DNA of 64,000 bases, taken from NCBI GenBank assembly GCA_050946535.1, contig JBMNUZ010000002.1:124001-188000 (forward strand), written 5' to 3'. The position numbers and the translations under genes were made by a program. This DNA comes from RUG708 sp050946535. Lineage in GTDB: Bacteria > Bacillota > Clostridia > Peptostreptococcales > Anaerovoracaceae. Position 1 is the stretch's first letter; each line of letters opens with the position of its first letter. The notes below the pieces were generated by a model that searched no databases, had not been told where the DNA came from, and was given only the letters and a program-made list of their open reading frames with translations. Below are positions 63,988 to 64,000 of the stretch, in pieces.

Positions 63988-64000
63988 ATGGCTTATCAGG
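63988..64000 (+). CDS. Start of an unidentified gene (cut by window edge)
   Basis: ATG at 63988 preceded by TTGGAGGT at an eight-base distance, a strong ribosome site. Only 'MAYQ' is visible, so no product can be named. Confidence 0.65.

Overview
The window is about 64 kb of chromosome from an anaerobic Bacillota, most likely a member of Clostridia. The reasons are: the oxygen-sensitive class III ribonucleotide reductase pair (nrdG, nrdD); a desulfoferrodoxin-type superoxide reductase; the ffs-dnaX-ybaB-recR and ylqF-rnhB gene orders typical of Gram-positives; NAD-dependent ligase with PcrA; strong GGAGG ribosome sites with frequent TTG/GTG starts; and surface proteins held by S-layer homology (SLH) domains. 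Base composition is balanced by eye, apart from an AT-rich spacer at 46.1-46.8 kb. No phage, insertion sequence, CRISPR array or rRNA is visible. Genus cannot be settled from the sequence alone.

Layout. 0-2.4 kb: end of a YfhO-type membrane protein, a GtrA flippase and a GT2 glycosyltransferase, together a three-part cell-envelope glycosylation set. 2.6-6.1 kb: nrdG and nrdD; the latter carries a fused redoxin domain and its promoter overlaps an NrdR-like dyad. 6.2-10.6 kb: a flavoprotein, then (minus strand) an EF-G/TetM-like GTPase fused to a YacP/Rae1-type NYN nuclease, followed by a YitT membrane protein. 10.8-19.4 kb: a uridine-kinase-like protein with a ThrRS-like N-terminus, DNA repair genes (nfo, pcrA, ligA) and a HypE-like protein. 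19.4-28 kb: SRP RNA, dnaX, ybaB, recR, a TSCPD protein, addB, a NusG-II protein, a Gx transporter and an exonuclease. 28-31.2 kb: NUDIX hydrolase, superoxide reductase with an operator-like palindrome, ylqF, rnhB.

31.2-46.1 kb is the most unusual part. It holds nine minus-strand genes: an ABC ATPase with a 240-residue low-complexity tail, two tandem duplicated SLH proteins whose large N-terminal regions look like metal-chelate binding proteins, a binding lipoprotein, two FecCD-type permeases, and a DUF58/TgpA-like/MoxR trio. I infer a surface-anchored uptake system for a metal chelate, heme or corrinoid, in which SLH-tethered receptors capture ligand outside the lipoprotein/permease core. A densely structured 330-base spacer with covarying hairpins separates the SLH genes from the lipoprotein gene.

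46.8-54.3 kb: tRNA-Thr(CGT), valS, folC, a lipid kinase, a GNAT acetyltransferase and a transglutaminase-SLH surface protein, reading as one operon from valS on. 54.4-56.8 kb (minus): an LRR protein and a CLC-family anion channel. 57.3-60.1 kb: molybdate transporter modBCA. 60.3-63.3 kb (minus): ppx and ppk1 for polyphosphate and (p)ppGpp-related metabolism. The last 13 bases begin a new plus-strand gene.
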